The notes under the pieces are model-generated. The model made no database searches. It saw only the letters and a list, made by a program, of their open reading frames with translations, and had not been told where the DNA came from. Of a stretch of 18,794 bases of DNA, positions 1 through 7,106 are shown piece by piece. A program made the position numbers and the translations under genes. The DNA is from JAWXCH01 sp034440595. GTDB taxonomy: Bacteria > Planctomycetota > Planctomycetia > Pirellulales > JALHPA01. Position 1 is the first letter of the stretch. Every line of letters begins with the position of its first letter. The DNA lies in NCBI GenBank assembly GCA_034440595.1, contig JAWXCH010000096.1, positions 1 through 18,794 on the forward strand, read 5' to 3'.

Positions 1-40
1 AGAAGGCAATGGTATGGCCGGGTGCGTAAACTTGCAATGT

Positions 41-136
41 ACGCCGAAGGCGTTCCATACCACAGCCCAGGGTCGACGCGCAGCGGCGCACCCTGGGTTT
101 ACAAAGAAATAAATCGGTTACCGCGAAGCGGTTACA
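41..136 (+). repeat. Hairpin-rich repeat element, copy A
   Basis: The copy begins with CGCCGAAGGCGTT. It then contains a perfect 8-bp inverted repeat, CCCAGGGT at 66-73 and ACCCTGGG at 90-97, and ends in a small hairpin ACCGC-gaa-GCGGT at 120-132. The same order of blocks recurs on the opposite strand at 181-267. From memory, closely similar blocks are dispersed in Pirellulales genomes and are often mis-annotated as short proteins. That dispersal is recollection and was not tested here. Confidence 0.6.
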
Positions 137-180
137 CAAGTAGCTAGGATATCGTTTTGCACAAACTCCGGCAGGAATAT

Positions 181-267
181 AACCACTTCGTGGTAACCGG
201 TTGGATGAGATGCTAACCCCTGGTGCGCTGCGCGACCTGGGGCTGCGGTGTTAAACGCTTTCGGCGT
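181..267 (-). repeat. Hairpin-rich repeat element, copy B (inverted)
   Basis: Read on the minus strand, this copy has the same block order as 41-136. It starts with CGCCGAAAGCGTT, continues with a CCCCAGGT / ACCAGGGG stem with one mismatch, and ends with CGGTTACCACGAAGTGGTT, which folds as AACCAC-ttc-GTGGTT on the plus strand (181-195). It is tail-to-tail with copy A, about 45 bases apart. The two copies have diverged, so this is not a recent duplication. Confidence 0.6.
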
Positions 268-362
268 ATTTGTGGCAATCTGCAAGCTAGCAAAGATGTG
301 TAGATACTTATGGGCGGAGCCAGTGGCACACGGCATGCTTCTTAGTGATCCGTTTTGCACGG

Positions 363-1166
363 TCACGTCTCTGGCGTCCAAAGCCTCGCTGAACGCGGCT
401 CGGTTTCCGTGGCACCTCCAATTCGTCGTGCTTTGATCCTAACGTACGGGGCGACGAACTGACTGCGGTGAGCAAATGTCCCAACGGCTGCATCCTCCTT
501 GGCATGCAGCGGTTCGCTCAGATCCTCGATCACAAATCCGCTACGGCAGAGGTGCCCGACTAGTTCTTCCCACCGGTGTAAGAACTCGAGTGTGCCCGGC
601 TCGCGGTGCTGGCTGCCGACGACCGGAGGCAACGGGCCGCTGCGATAGTATGGCTCGATTAGTTCGTACCCTTGCACGGCGGCACGAGTGTCAGCCTGCA
701 AGCTAGCTGGCTGTTTGTGCTGACTGATGTAGATTCCACCAGATCGCATGACCCGAGCAACTTCGCGATAGACCTTGGCAATGTCGGGCACATAGCAAGT
801 ACTCACCGGCTGCACGACCAGGTCGAACTGCGCGGTGCCGAGCATCGATAGATCATCCATCGAAGTCTCGACCGCATGGATATTTAACTGCCGTTCGGTC
901 GCCACTTGCCGATCGAGCGCCAGCATCTCAGGACTGAGATCGACCACGGTAACGATGGCACCGGCCGCCGCGTAGAGTGCGCTCTGTCGACCACCGCCGG
1001 CGGCCAGGCAAAGCACCTGTAGCCCAGAGATATTGCCGATCCAACCGTCGTTATTGATCGCCCCGAGTGGGCTGCAAAAGTCCTCATCGCGTGCTGGTTT
1101 GGTATGCCGTTGTTGCTGCCGGACAAAAGTGTCCCAGGCACGGCGGTTTTGGTCGAGATGTGACAT
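363..1166 (-). CDS. Class I SAM-dependent methyltransferase
   Basis: This encodes a soluble methyltransferase of about 267 residues. A Rossmann-type SAM-binding motif I is visible (LCLAAGGGR, residues 52-60), followed by the acidic ribose-binding residue in VVDLSPEML (D76) and a VMRSGGIYI post-motif strand typical of the Methyltransf_11/25 group. The substrate cannot be inferred from sequence. I chose the ATG at 1166 (MSHLDQNRR). A TTG at 1214 would add 16 residues, but neither site has a strong Shine-Dalgarno sequence. It lies downstream of and co-directional with the DUF4465 gene, but a REP-like pair and 245 bases separate them, so shared transcription with the B12-controlled locus is uncertain. 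No signal peptide or membrane segment is seen. Confidence 0.85.
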   Translation of the reverse strand: MSHLDQNRRAWDTFVRQQQRHTKPARDEDFCSPLGAINNDGWIGNISGLQVLCLAAGGGRQSALYAAAGAIVTVVDLSPEMLALDRQVATERQLNIHAVETSMDDLSMLGTAQFDLVVQPVSTCYVPDIAKVYREVARVMRSGGIYISQHKQPASLQADTRAAVQGYELIEPYYRSGPLPPVVGSQHREPGTLEFLHRWEELVGHLCRSGFVIEDLSEPLHAKEDAAVGTFAHRSQFVAPYVRIKARRIGGATETEPRSARLWTPET

Positions 1167-1248
1167 GAGCTTTGCAATCGAAACAAAAAATTCCCTGCGA
1201 GCCAAGCTAAACAAAACTGGCCCGCAGGGAAAGGAGTGTACATGTTAC

Positions 1249-1415
1249 GTAGTAGGCACGGTCCCCGTGCCGTTAAACAATGTCTGAGTTTGAATTGCAA
1301 CACTCCGATACGCTGCGGTTTGTATTCCCGGTCAAGCTAACCTTAAGAACCTAGCCGGACTTGTTCCATCACCTCAGCTCGCCCGCGGCTGCGGCACGGG
1401 GACCGTGCCTGCTAC
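1249..1415. repeat. Inverted pair of REP-like palindromes (BIME-like)
   Basis: Two copies of GTAG-N2-GGCACGG-TCC-CCGTGCC occur in opposite orientation. The first is on the plus strand at 1249-1271. The second is on the minus strand, with the palindrome at 1393-1409 and GTAG at 1415-1412. A GTAG tetranucleotide followed by a short GC-rich palindrome is the known layout of bacterial REP sequences, which are linked to RAYT (IS200-like) transposases. The 121 bases between the palindromes carry no gene. The second copy overlaps the stop codon of the DUF4465 gene. Either palindrome could also act as a 3'-end stabilising hairpin. Confidence 0.65.
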
Positions 1416-2464
1416 TTTGTCTGTCGCCGTCGCATCGCAAGTAGCCCCGCTCCTGCCAGACCGAGTAGCACGAACGTCGCTGGTTCCGGTATCGGAACCG
1501 GCGCGGTGCCTTGACCCCAGCCGCCGAGCACTGCATTCAGATCATCCTGCCCAACAAAGCCGTCACCGCTTGGATCTCCAAATGTCCAGTCCCCTTCGGT
1601 GACATCCTCCCCCCAATGACCAAGGATAATGTTCAAATCGTCTTGGCCGACAAAGCCATTACCATCGAGATCACCAGCAAGCGGCGCATCGGTAAGCAGC
1701 AAATCGTCCAGGGCAAAGTAAGCGGGCGTGTTCATCCCAAACGTCCCATTATCGCTGGAGGTGAACGAGAAGACTAACTTGCGGGCAACTGCCAACGACT
1801 GGAGGTCGACTGTTTCCCAAGTGTCGCGGACGTAATCATCGTTGTCTTCGGTGAAGCGGTAGTCGGCCAGATAGAAATCAACGGGCGTGCCGGCTGGGCT
1901 ATCGGTTGCATCCAGCCCGGCGATGGTGAGCTTGAAGAAATCGGGATAGTTGGTCTCCACCGGTTCGGTCTCAGGATTGTCACCAAATGGCCTGGAAAAC
2001 TGATTTCCATTGAGCATCGTGAGTGCTGCATAAGTGTTGTTCGTAATCTTCACCGAGATCGGCGACGTGCCCGGCGGCAACTCCAAAGCACGCGAGGTGC
2101 CGATGGTTCCAAAGGCGATGGCGTAGTTGGAAGATCCGCCCGCACCACTGCCGGCGAAGGCACTGAACTCATTGGTGAACTCGGGGGTGGTGGTATCGGT
2201 ATCACGGGAGTAGGCCCAGCCGTTCCATGATCGGTAGAAGAATTCACCGAACTGCTCAATCACGTGTTCGTTTTTGAACGTCGCTCCCCCGGAGACAAAT
2301 GAGCTGGGATAAGTGCCCACGGGGGCATCCGGTGGTGGGGTACCATTTACATGGTTTATTCCTTCGGGAAACGTCAGCTCTTCGAAATCAATGTTTGCTG
2401 CCGAGGCCGCGGAGGCCAACATGCCAAGGGCCAAGGCTGCCGCAGTTGTCCACACGATACGCAT
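1412..2464 (-). CDS. DUF4465 protein with dockerin-like repeats and PEP-CTERM anchor
   Basis: This predicts a secreted protein of 350 residues. Residues 1-22 form a signal peptide ending ASA. Residues of about 23-260 match the DUF4465 pattern, recognisable by SGGATFKN, WNGWAYS, FTNEFSAFAGSG, ITNNTYA, VDFYLADYRF, DTWETVDL and MNTPAYFALDDL. From about 264 come two dockerin-type EF-hand-like loops, GDLDGNGFVGQDDLN and GDPSGDGFVGQDDLN, which probably bind calcium. The C-terminus is a PEP-CTERM sorting signal: IPEP at about 325, a hydrophobic stretch, then MRRR. The start at 2464 is supported by GGAG 8 bases upstream and by the signal peptide; an upstream in-frame start at 2572 would bury the signal. 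It lies 97 bases after the prepilin gene and probably shares its riboswitch-controlled transcript. The function of DUF4465 is not established by the sequence; regulation suggests a link to cobalamin. Confidence 0.88.
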   Translation of the reverse strand: MRIVWTTAAALALGMLASAASAANIDFEELTFPEGINHVNGTPPPDAPVGTYPSSFVSGGATFKNEHVIEQFGEFFYRSWNGWAYSRDTDTTTPEFTNEFSAFAGSGAGGSSNYAIAFGTIGTSRALELPPGTSPISVKITNNTYAALTMLNGNQFSRPFGDNPETEPVETNYPDFFKLTIAGLDATDSPAGTPVDFYLADYRFTEDNDDYVRDTWETVDLQSLAVARKLVFSFTSSDNGTFGMNTPAYFALDDLLLTDAPLAGDLDGNGFVGQDDLNIILGHWGEDVTEGDWTFGDPSGDGFVGQDDLNAVLGGWGQGTAPVPIPEPATFVLLGLAGAGLLAMRRRQTK

Positions 2465-2561
2465 GTTAATACTCCGTGTTTTAAAAACGAGTGTGTTATT
2501 TGGTTGAGTGCTGATCATTTGCCGCAGTAAAATAACCGGAGAGGTTCTTCGTGAAATCGTG

Positions 2562-3395
2562 TCACAGGCCATTCACGACTTCCCCTCTGGCTCGAGTACA
2601 CAGCGCCGCGAGGATTTGCTTATTCAATTCTTCGGAAAGAAAATGAACCGAGCCATCGGCCATCACCCCTTGCGCGCCGCCGGTGTGGGCGCTGCCGATT
2701 TCGTTGTCGGTTCCTTGTGCCGCATTGATCGCATACGCCTGGTCAAACAGATTTCTACCGTTGATCCACTGTGCGTCGTAAAAGAAGGTGTCTTCGGCCA
2801 CGATCAATGTCTTGGACAAGCCGTCACGAATCTGGGAAATTGTGATCGCTTTATCGTGGATCATGATCCCTTTTTCCGGAGTATTGGGACTGCGGATCGA
2901 TTCGCCGTTGATCCCCCCGTAGTCGCAGACGCCGCGCCCTTGCAGCAGAGACGATTCGCGCGTCGAACCGGGGCAACGATAGACCGGTAGTACAGTCGTG
3001 GCGGCGGTCGCATTGGCCGTGCTATCAAATGCTGTGTTCAGGTCGAGCTGGTTGAATAGCGTCGACTCTTCCAGTTGCGGCAAAATCCAGGCTGACCAGG
3101 CCAATTGTCGAAATGCCGTGTCGCTCCCCGGTCGCCACTCGGTGCAACCGACAGGAAACTGCTTATGAACATGGTGGTAAGCGTGCAGGGCGATGCCGAT
3201 CTGCCGCAGATTGTTCTGGCAAGCTGTTCGTCGCGCCGCCGCACGTGCAGTTTGGACGGCCGGCAACAGCAGCGAGATCAAGATGCCAATAATCGCAATC
3301 ACCACCAGCAGTTCGACCAGTGTAAAGCCCCGCGCGGTTAGCGCAGCGCGACTTCGCAGTGTTGATAGCTCAGGCTGGAAGTGAGTGTGCGTCAT
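2562..3395 (-). CDS. DUF1559 type II secretion/prepilin-like protein
   Basis: This is a 277-residue pseudopilin-type protein of the DUF1559 (SBP_bac_10) family, which is greatly expanded in planctomycetes. The prepilin peptidase site is ARG-FTLVELL, with cleavage after G23 and the conserved Glu at +5. It is followed by the hydrophobic helix VVIAIIGILISLLLP and the family pattern ARRTACQNNLRQIGIALHAYH. The C-terminal H-X9-DG signature is intact (AHTGGAQGVMADGSVHF). The length is slightly short for the family. The ATG at 3395 is the only sensible start, although its upstream sequence has no clear Shine-Dalgarno site. It is the first gene after the cobalamin riboswitch (about 3656-3870) and is followed 97 bases later by the DUF4465 gene. 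The role of DUF1559 pseudopilins is unknown; it could be an envelope assembly component paired with its secreted neighbour. Confidence 0.92.
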   Translation of the reverse strand: MTHTHFQPELSTLRSRAALTARGFTLVELLVVIAIIGILISLLLPAVQTARAAARRTACQNNLRQIGIALHAYHHVHKQFPVGCTEWRPGSDTAFRQLAWSAWILPQLEESTLFNQLDLNTAFDSTANATAATTVLPVYRCPGSTRESSLLQGRGVCDYGGINGESIRSPNTPEKGIMIHDKAITISQIRDGLSKTLIVAEDTFFYDAQWINGRNLFDQAYAINAAQGTDNEIGSAHTGGAQGVMADGSVHFLSEELNKQILAALCTRARGEVVNGL

Positions 3396-3618
3396 GTTTT
3401 GGAAGTCAAGTTAGTTTGCGCGGTACGTGCAAATGCCAACGGCAGTACACGTATGAATCAGCAAATCCACTTCGCAGCTAACTGTTCACAACGACTGTGC
3501 CTGGCAATCCGCGGCAAGCTCAAACTGACAGGTCGAGCGCGCATGATGGCGCAGCGATCAAGCCGATTCGAGCCACACTTAAGTGTCAAACACAGGTGTC
3601 AAAACAGCAACCGACCAG

Positions 3619-3638
3619 GCTCTGAACCCTCGCAGAGC
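3619..3638 (-). other. Hairpin downstream of the B12 aptamer, possible expression platform
   Basis: GCTCTG and CAGAGC pair across an 8-base loop about 18 bases after the aptamer's closing P1 strand. A TTTT run lies about 14 bases further on, too far for a classic intrinsic terminator. The block GCCTGGTCGRTT occurs both inside the aptamer and right after this hairpin, which might allow alternative pairing. The mechanism is not determinable by eye. Confidence 0.3.
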
Positions 3639-3655
3639 ACTGCATCCACGGTGCG

Positions 3656-3870
3656 TTGGTAGGTCTTCTGACTCCCGAGCTGAATCGACCAGGCCTTCTC
3701 ATTCGAGCAATCTGCCAGCGATCCGAAGATCAGCAACTTGCCGAACAATGGCCAACTAGAAGGGCCGATTCATTAACACTCGGTTACAGCGGCGGGGCCG
3801 TCTCGGAATAGGTTCAGGAACGAAAAGTTCCTTTACCGCACCGAAGTTCCCTGTTTTCCGACCACCAGAC
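3656..3870 (-). promoter_or_regulatory. Cobalamin (B12) riboswitch
   Basis: On the minus strand the conserved aptamer blocks occur in the right order. These are P1 5' strand GGTGGTC (3866-3860), AGGGAA (3852-3847), CGGTG, then the core B12 box GGCCCCGCCGCTGTAA (3799-3784), a GGCCATTG block in the GCCACTG position, and finally GGGAGTCAGAAGACCTACC, whose GACCTACC closes P1. Spacing of about 100 nt between the core box and the 3' box fits the larger Cbl-I type. Loop L5 is enlarged by a hairpin AGGAAC-ttttc-GTTCCT (3832-3816). It lies in the leader of the DUF1559 and DUF4465 genes, about 260 bases before the first start codon. B12 riboswitches normally repress transport or synthesis genes when the cofactor is abundant. 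Confidence 0.9.
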
Positions 3871-3907
3871 AAAGGGGGTCGAATCACCAACACACAACCA
3901 GTCAGGG

Positions 3908-3936
3908 AATATAGCTAGCTTGTCCAGTCATGTCAA
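3908..3936 (-). promoter_or_regulatory. Sigma-70-type promoter for the riboswitch transcript
   Basis: The -35 box TTGACA (3936-3931) is a perfect consensus match. It is separated by exactly 17 bases from a -10 box TATATT (3913-3908). Transcription would start near 3901, about 30 bases before the riboswitch P1 stem, giving a leader of about 505 nt ahead of the DUF1559 start codon. The position and direction support the riboswitch assignment. Confidence 0.75.
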
Positions 3937-4504
3937 ATCGGGAATCATTCAACGACTTTGTACTTTACCAGAATGGTACTTATGGCTGCCAAAAGGATGC
4001 CATTCACTATTCGATTCAGACGGATGATTCCCCCTTCGTTCTTTCGTTCTGAGCGGGCCACTTCACAACGCAACCTTGGTCCCGTGCCATCAGGATGGTT
4101 TGCCCCTGCAAAGGGATCCACGCATTTCCGCCGTGCTAGCTCCGCGACTTCGTTGTGTCGAGCCGTACTGTGCGACTTGATTGGTGAGGCTAGTTATTTC
4201 ACCTCGACCGGCAAAATCACCAGGATATCGGGCCAGAGGTGTTTTTAGCCCACAAAGGAATTAACGCCAAATGGACGGCGATTTGTGCCGCTTTCTGCGA
4301 AACTCCCGAAATGGTCATGCAAAAAAACTCAACAAACTGCTCGCGAGTTCTGAAAAAACGGAGTATCATGACAAGGCCGGGGGATTCATAGTCGGACTGC
4401 GCCTGCCGTCGCGAATTTCGCTCAGTATAAATGAAGTCGTATTTGCGACACAGTGCGCTTGTCCGTTGCTGCAACACGACCAATGCAAACAAGGGTGGTC
4501 ACTG

Positions 4505-6325
4505 ATGGCTAATAATCGAAGAGTACTCTGGATCGCCTTGTTGTTGATGACTGCGGCGGTTAGTTCAGTGGGAACTGCTGCTGCCTCTCAAACGATGGAA
4601 GAGCCATTTATCGGTGTTCGTCATTATCAAGAGGTACTCATTTCGCCACGCCCGTTGTTTATCAATGTGGTCGAGATCGACCTGAGCGCGCCGGGCCTCA
4701 GCTTCAAGGTGACGCCGCGCGGCCCTGCCCCGCAACCCGATGTCGGTGGCCAGCTTCAAGAGACGCAGTTGCAAACGACGCGCGCCTTTGCCGATCAACA
4801 GGGTATGCAAGTGGCGATCAACACCTCGTTCTTTTCTGCCGAGCTGGCGGGCTGGGCAAATAATCTCGGCCTCACAGCATCGAATGGCGACAAGTACTCT
4901 CCCTGGCAACCGCCGTGGGATGTCGGCTTTGATGATGCTCTGAATATCACTTCATCGAATCAAGCGGCGATTGTTACCATGCCGGGAAGTATTCCGACCG
5001 GGTTTGAAACCAATCCCACTGTGCCACTGTACAACACTGTGACCGGTAGCCATCGTCTATTGAACAATGGCACGAACGTGGCCGCCCCGCCGTCGTCAGA
5101 TAATTTAACGCAGATCCACCCACGCACGGCGGTCGGCGTGACCAGCAATAACAAGCTGATCATGATGACGGTCGATGGCCGGCAGAATGGATTTAGCGAA
5201 GGGGTCAATCTAGTTGAGCTGGCCAATCTGATGCAGAGCTATGGCGCGACCAACGCGATCAACCTGGACGGGGGTGGATCGACGACGATGGCCATGAACT
5301 ACTATGGCGATACCACGTCGACCGGGGCCAGTCGTGTGACGCAGTTGGTGAATTCGCCAGGGGGTCCAAGCAATGTTTCTAGTGAGCGTGCCGTCGGTGC
5401 CAATCTCGGTGTTTATGCGCAGGCGAATCCATACTATACGCCGCACACGTCCATCCTAACGCCAGGAGGCGGGATCCAAATTGCTGACGGATTTGATTTG
5501 ACCGAGGGACGTTTTACTGGTGGACCTACGGCGTCCGGTTCAACCTTTGGCATATCCTCGACTAGCTCGACAATCGATCGAGTGTTGAACGAGAATTATC
5601 ATGCCAACGGCTCACAGCGTCTGGCGATTCAGTCGCTCAGCAATTCCACCCCCGGCTGGGGAGTACGCCATTTGTCCAGTAGTGGAACGCCAGCCAGCAA
5701 TGTATCGATACCATCGAGCGGTTACGTTGGTTTTATGATGAAGGCGTTGGACACCGGTCTTACACCGGGTGATATCAAGGTCTCGCTGCTGATGGACGAT
5801 GGCAGTGCAATGGAGCAAGGAACTTCGCTCGACGTCATTATGGACGGGGGCTGGCACTTGTATCAATGGAATCTGGCTGACGCGAGTTTTTGGAACAGCT
5901 TCAGCGGTGGAAATGGCCAGATCGATGCCAGCAACGTGACAATCGACAGCTTATGGGTCACGTCGAATAAGAACGTCGATACGATCCTGTTCTGGGATGT
6001 GGTCTCGTTTAATCCCAATGGAGATCTCAGTGCGATGGCCCCGGAGCTATTGTACGGCGATCTCGATGGCGATGGTTTCGTCGGCCAGAATGATCTGAAC
6101 AAAGTGCTTGCGCGCTGGGGAACAAACGTCAGCAGCGGGAACTGGGTACTAGGCGATCCCAGCGGCGATGGGTTTGTTGGACAAGATGACCTCAATCAAG
6201 TTCTCGGTAATTGGGGGCAAGGGACACCACTGGTCGAAGCTGTGCCAGAACCAACAACTTGGCTGCTGATGTGCCTGGCAGGAGTGGGACTGCTCGCAAT
6301 GCGACGCAGAGTGCGCATTGTCTAG
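4505..6325 (+). CDS. Secreted phosphodiester glycosidase (NAGPA-like) with dockerin and PEP-CTERM
   Basis: This predicts a 606-residue exported protein with a signal peptide at about 1-27 (MANNRRVLWIALLLM, cleavage near TAAAS). An N-terminal phosphodiester glycosidase (NAGPA, DUF2233-like) domain covers roughly residues 60-305. It is recognised by TAVGVTSNNKLIMMTVDGRQ, GVNLVELANLM and the hallmark NLDGGGSTTMAM at about 253-264. The family cleaves sugar-1-phosphodiester bonds; the substrate here is unknown. A jelly-roll-like middle segment (about 315-510) follows. Then come two dockerin-type loops (GDLDGDGFVGQNDLN from 518, and GDPSGDGFVGQDDLN) and a PEP-CTERM tail (VPEP at 580-583, hydrophobic, MRRR). 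The ATG at 4505 was chosen because it starts the signal peptide and follows AAGGGTGG. The dockerin module is nearly the same as in the DUF4465 protein. Confidence 0.88.
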   Translation: MANNRRVLWIALLLMTAAVSSVGTAAASQTMEEPFIGVRHYQEVLISPRPLFINVVEIDLSAPGLSFKVTPRGPAPQPDVGGQLQETQLQTTRAFADQQGMQVAINTSFFSAELAGWANNLGLTASNGDKYSPWQPPWDVGFDDALNITSSNQAAIVTMPGSIPTGFETNPTVPLYNTVTGSHRLLNNGTNVAAPPSSDNLTQIHPRTAVGVTSNNKLIMMTVDGRQNGFSEGVNLVELANLMQSYGATNAINLDGGGSTTMAMNYYGDTTSTGASRVTQLVNSPGGPSNVSSERAVGANLGVYAQANPYYTPHTSILTPGGGIQIADGFDLTEGRFTGGPTASGSTFGISSTSSTIDRVLNENYHANGSQRLAIQSLSNSTPGWGVRHLSSSGTPASNVSIPSSGYVGFMMKALDTGLTPGDIKVSLLMDDGSAMEQGTSLDVIMDGGWHLYQWNLADASFWNSFSGGNGQIDASNVTIDSLWVTSNKNVDTILFWDVVSFNPNGDLSAMAPELLYGDLDGDGFVGQNDLNKVLARWGTNVSSGNWVLGDPSGDGFVGQDDLNQVLGNWGQGTPLVEAVPEPTTWLLMCLAGVGLLAMRRRVRIV

Positions 6326-6354
6326 TGCATCGTCACGAACAGGAATTCGGGTGC

Positions 6355-6399
6355 CACTGCTGCCTGCCCTCGCGAAGGCGGGGGGCTTGCCCAGCAGTG
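6355..6399. repeat. Inverted repeat downstream of the glycosidase gene
   Basis: CACTGCTG (6355-6362) and CAGCAGTG (6392-6399) form a perfect 8-bp stem with a 29-base GC-rich loop. It starts 29 bases after the stop codon. No T-tract follows, so it is not a standard intrinsic terminator. It resembles a dispersed planctomycete repeat of the GTGCCACTGCTG type (recollection only). Confidence 0.4.
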
Positions 6400-6577
6400 C
6401 TTTGAACTGACGGCGATTGCAACCCGAAAATTAAGGCGTGACTCTGCACTAGTGGCGCATTCCGGCATATTACTGTCACCGCATCCATTGTCATGCGCAT
6501 CTAGCAGTAGCCCGTTGCGAATTGATTGTTTCCGGTTCGTTTCTGTTCAATCTGTCAATTAGCCAAGAGGGGCCAAT

Positions 6578-7093
6578 ATGTTTTGCCGTTCATTAGTTCA
6601 GCTCGCTTCGCTGTTCATTGTTGCGTCCGCATGTCATTTTGTATGTGCGGCAGCACCGGCCAGTCCCACCAGTTCCGTTGAAGTCGCCAACCAGTTTTTT
6701 GTGGCGATGCAGGCGAAGGATGTTGATGGTCTGGTTAAACTTACCGCACCGACCAAGGGGCTGCCCGATGGTGCCGTGAAGCAGACGTATGAACAAATGC
6801 TTTCGCGCGCGACACCGGTCGCGAAGACAGAAACAGTGGCACACTTGCAAACCGACATTGCGGCGGTGGTCGTTTTCCGCGAACACAAACGGACTGCGCT
6901 TGCGCGGATCGACCTCGACCCAATGTACATGGTCAAGCGTGATGGCAAATGGCTGGTGCTGCATAAGCTGACGAAGTATGGCACCAAGAATCAGGATCTG
7001 ACCGAAGCGGAACTGGCCAGCTTTGAAAAACTGGGTGCGTGGTTAAAGGAGCAGAAGCCGAAGTTGGTGGAGATATTGAAAGATAGTCCTTAG
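6578..7093 (+). CDS. Small secreted NTF2/SnoaL-like protein
   Basis: This 171-residue protein has an N-terminal signal peptide (about residues 1-24, ending VCAAA). One compact domain follows. The opening helix pattern VEVANQFFVAMQAKDVDGLVKLTAP and the closing strand YMVKRDGKWLVLHKL are typical of NTF2-like (DUF4878/SnoaL-type) folds, so a small ligand-binding or scaffold role in the periplasm is plausible. No catalytic residues can be assigned. The start is supported by GAGGGG about 6 bases upstream of the ATG. It converges on the T5SS-repeat gene with a gap of only 13 bases. The family call rests on pattern only. Confidence 0.75.
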   Translation: MFCRSLVQLASLFIVASACHFVCAAAPASPTSSVEVANQFFVAMQAKDVDGLVKLTAPTKGLPDGAVKQTYEQMLSRATPVAKTETVAHLQTDIAAVVVFREHKRTALARIDLDPMYMVKRDGKWLVLHKLTKYGTKNQDLTEAELASFEKLGAWLKEQKPKLVEILKDSP

Positions 7094-7106
7094 TTCTCAC
7101 GTCGCA

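Larger units (their letters stand above)
1..362. other. Intergenic region with inverted repeat elements
   Basis: No convincing gene is present. Open frames crossing this stretch are short, have no ribosome binding site and run through hairpin-forming repeats. The content is two diverged copies of one repeat element in opposite orientation (41-136 plus, 181-267 minus). The remaining bases up to the methyltransferase stop codon show nothing recognisable. Confidence 0.6.
3396..4504. other. Long divergent intergenic region with riboswitch leader
   Basis: This 1.1-kb stretch separates the minus-strand DUF1559 gene from the plus-strand glycosidase gene. It holds a minus-strand promoter (3908-3936), the cobalamin riboswitch (3656-3870) and about 260 bases of further leader, including a 12-bp perfect palindrome ACACTTAAGTGT at 3575-3586. 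The part at 3937-4504 has no recognisable gene; an in-frame extension of the glycosidase upstream to 4271 does not look coding. A 9-bp inverted repeat (GGGAATCAT / ATGATTCCC, 3940 and 4024) is present and of unknown meaning. Confidence 0.7.

Noticed and set aside
118..381. Minus-strand 87-codon open frame over the left repeats
   Set aside because: It runs through repeat copy A and copy B hairpins and lacks a ribosome binding site; it is a translation of the repeat.
1276..1392. Small gene between the two REP-like palindromes
   Set aside because: No frame with a start, ribosome site and reasonable length exists there.
2508..2990. Plus-strand 160-codon open frame
   Set aside because: It lies opposite the DUF1559 gene, whose prepilin and H-X9-DG signatures are clear, and its translation shows no domain or signal.
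3587..3606. Two minus-strand TTGACA boxes inside the B12 leader as an internal promoter
   Set aside because: No -10-like sequence lies at 16-18 bases from either box.
3958..4248. Plus-strand 96-codon frame in the divergent gap
   Set aside because: There is no Shine-Dalgarno site, no domain, and an Arg/Ser-rich composition expected of random GC-rich DNA.
4271..4504. N-terminal extension of the glycosidase by 78 codons
   Set aside because: The signal peptide begins at 4505 and the extension has non-coding-like composition.
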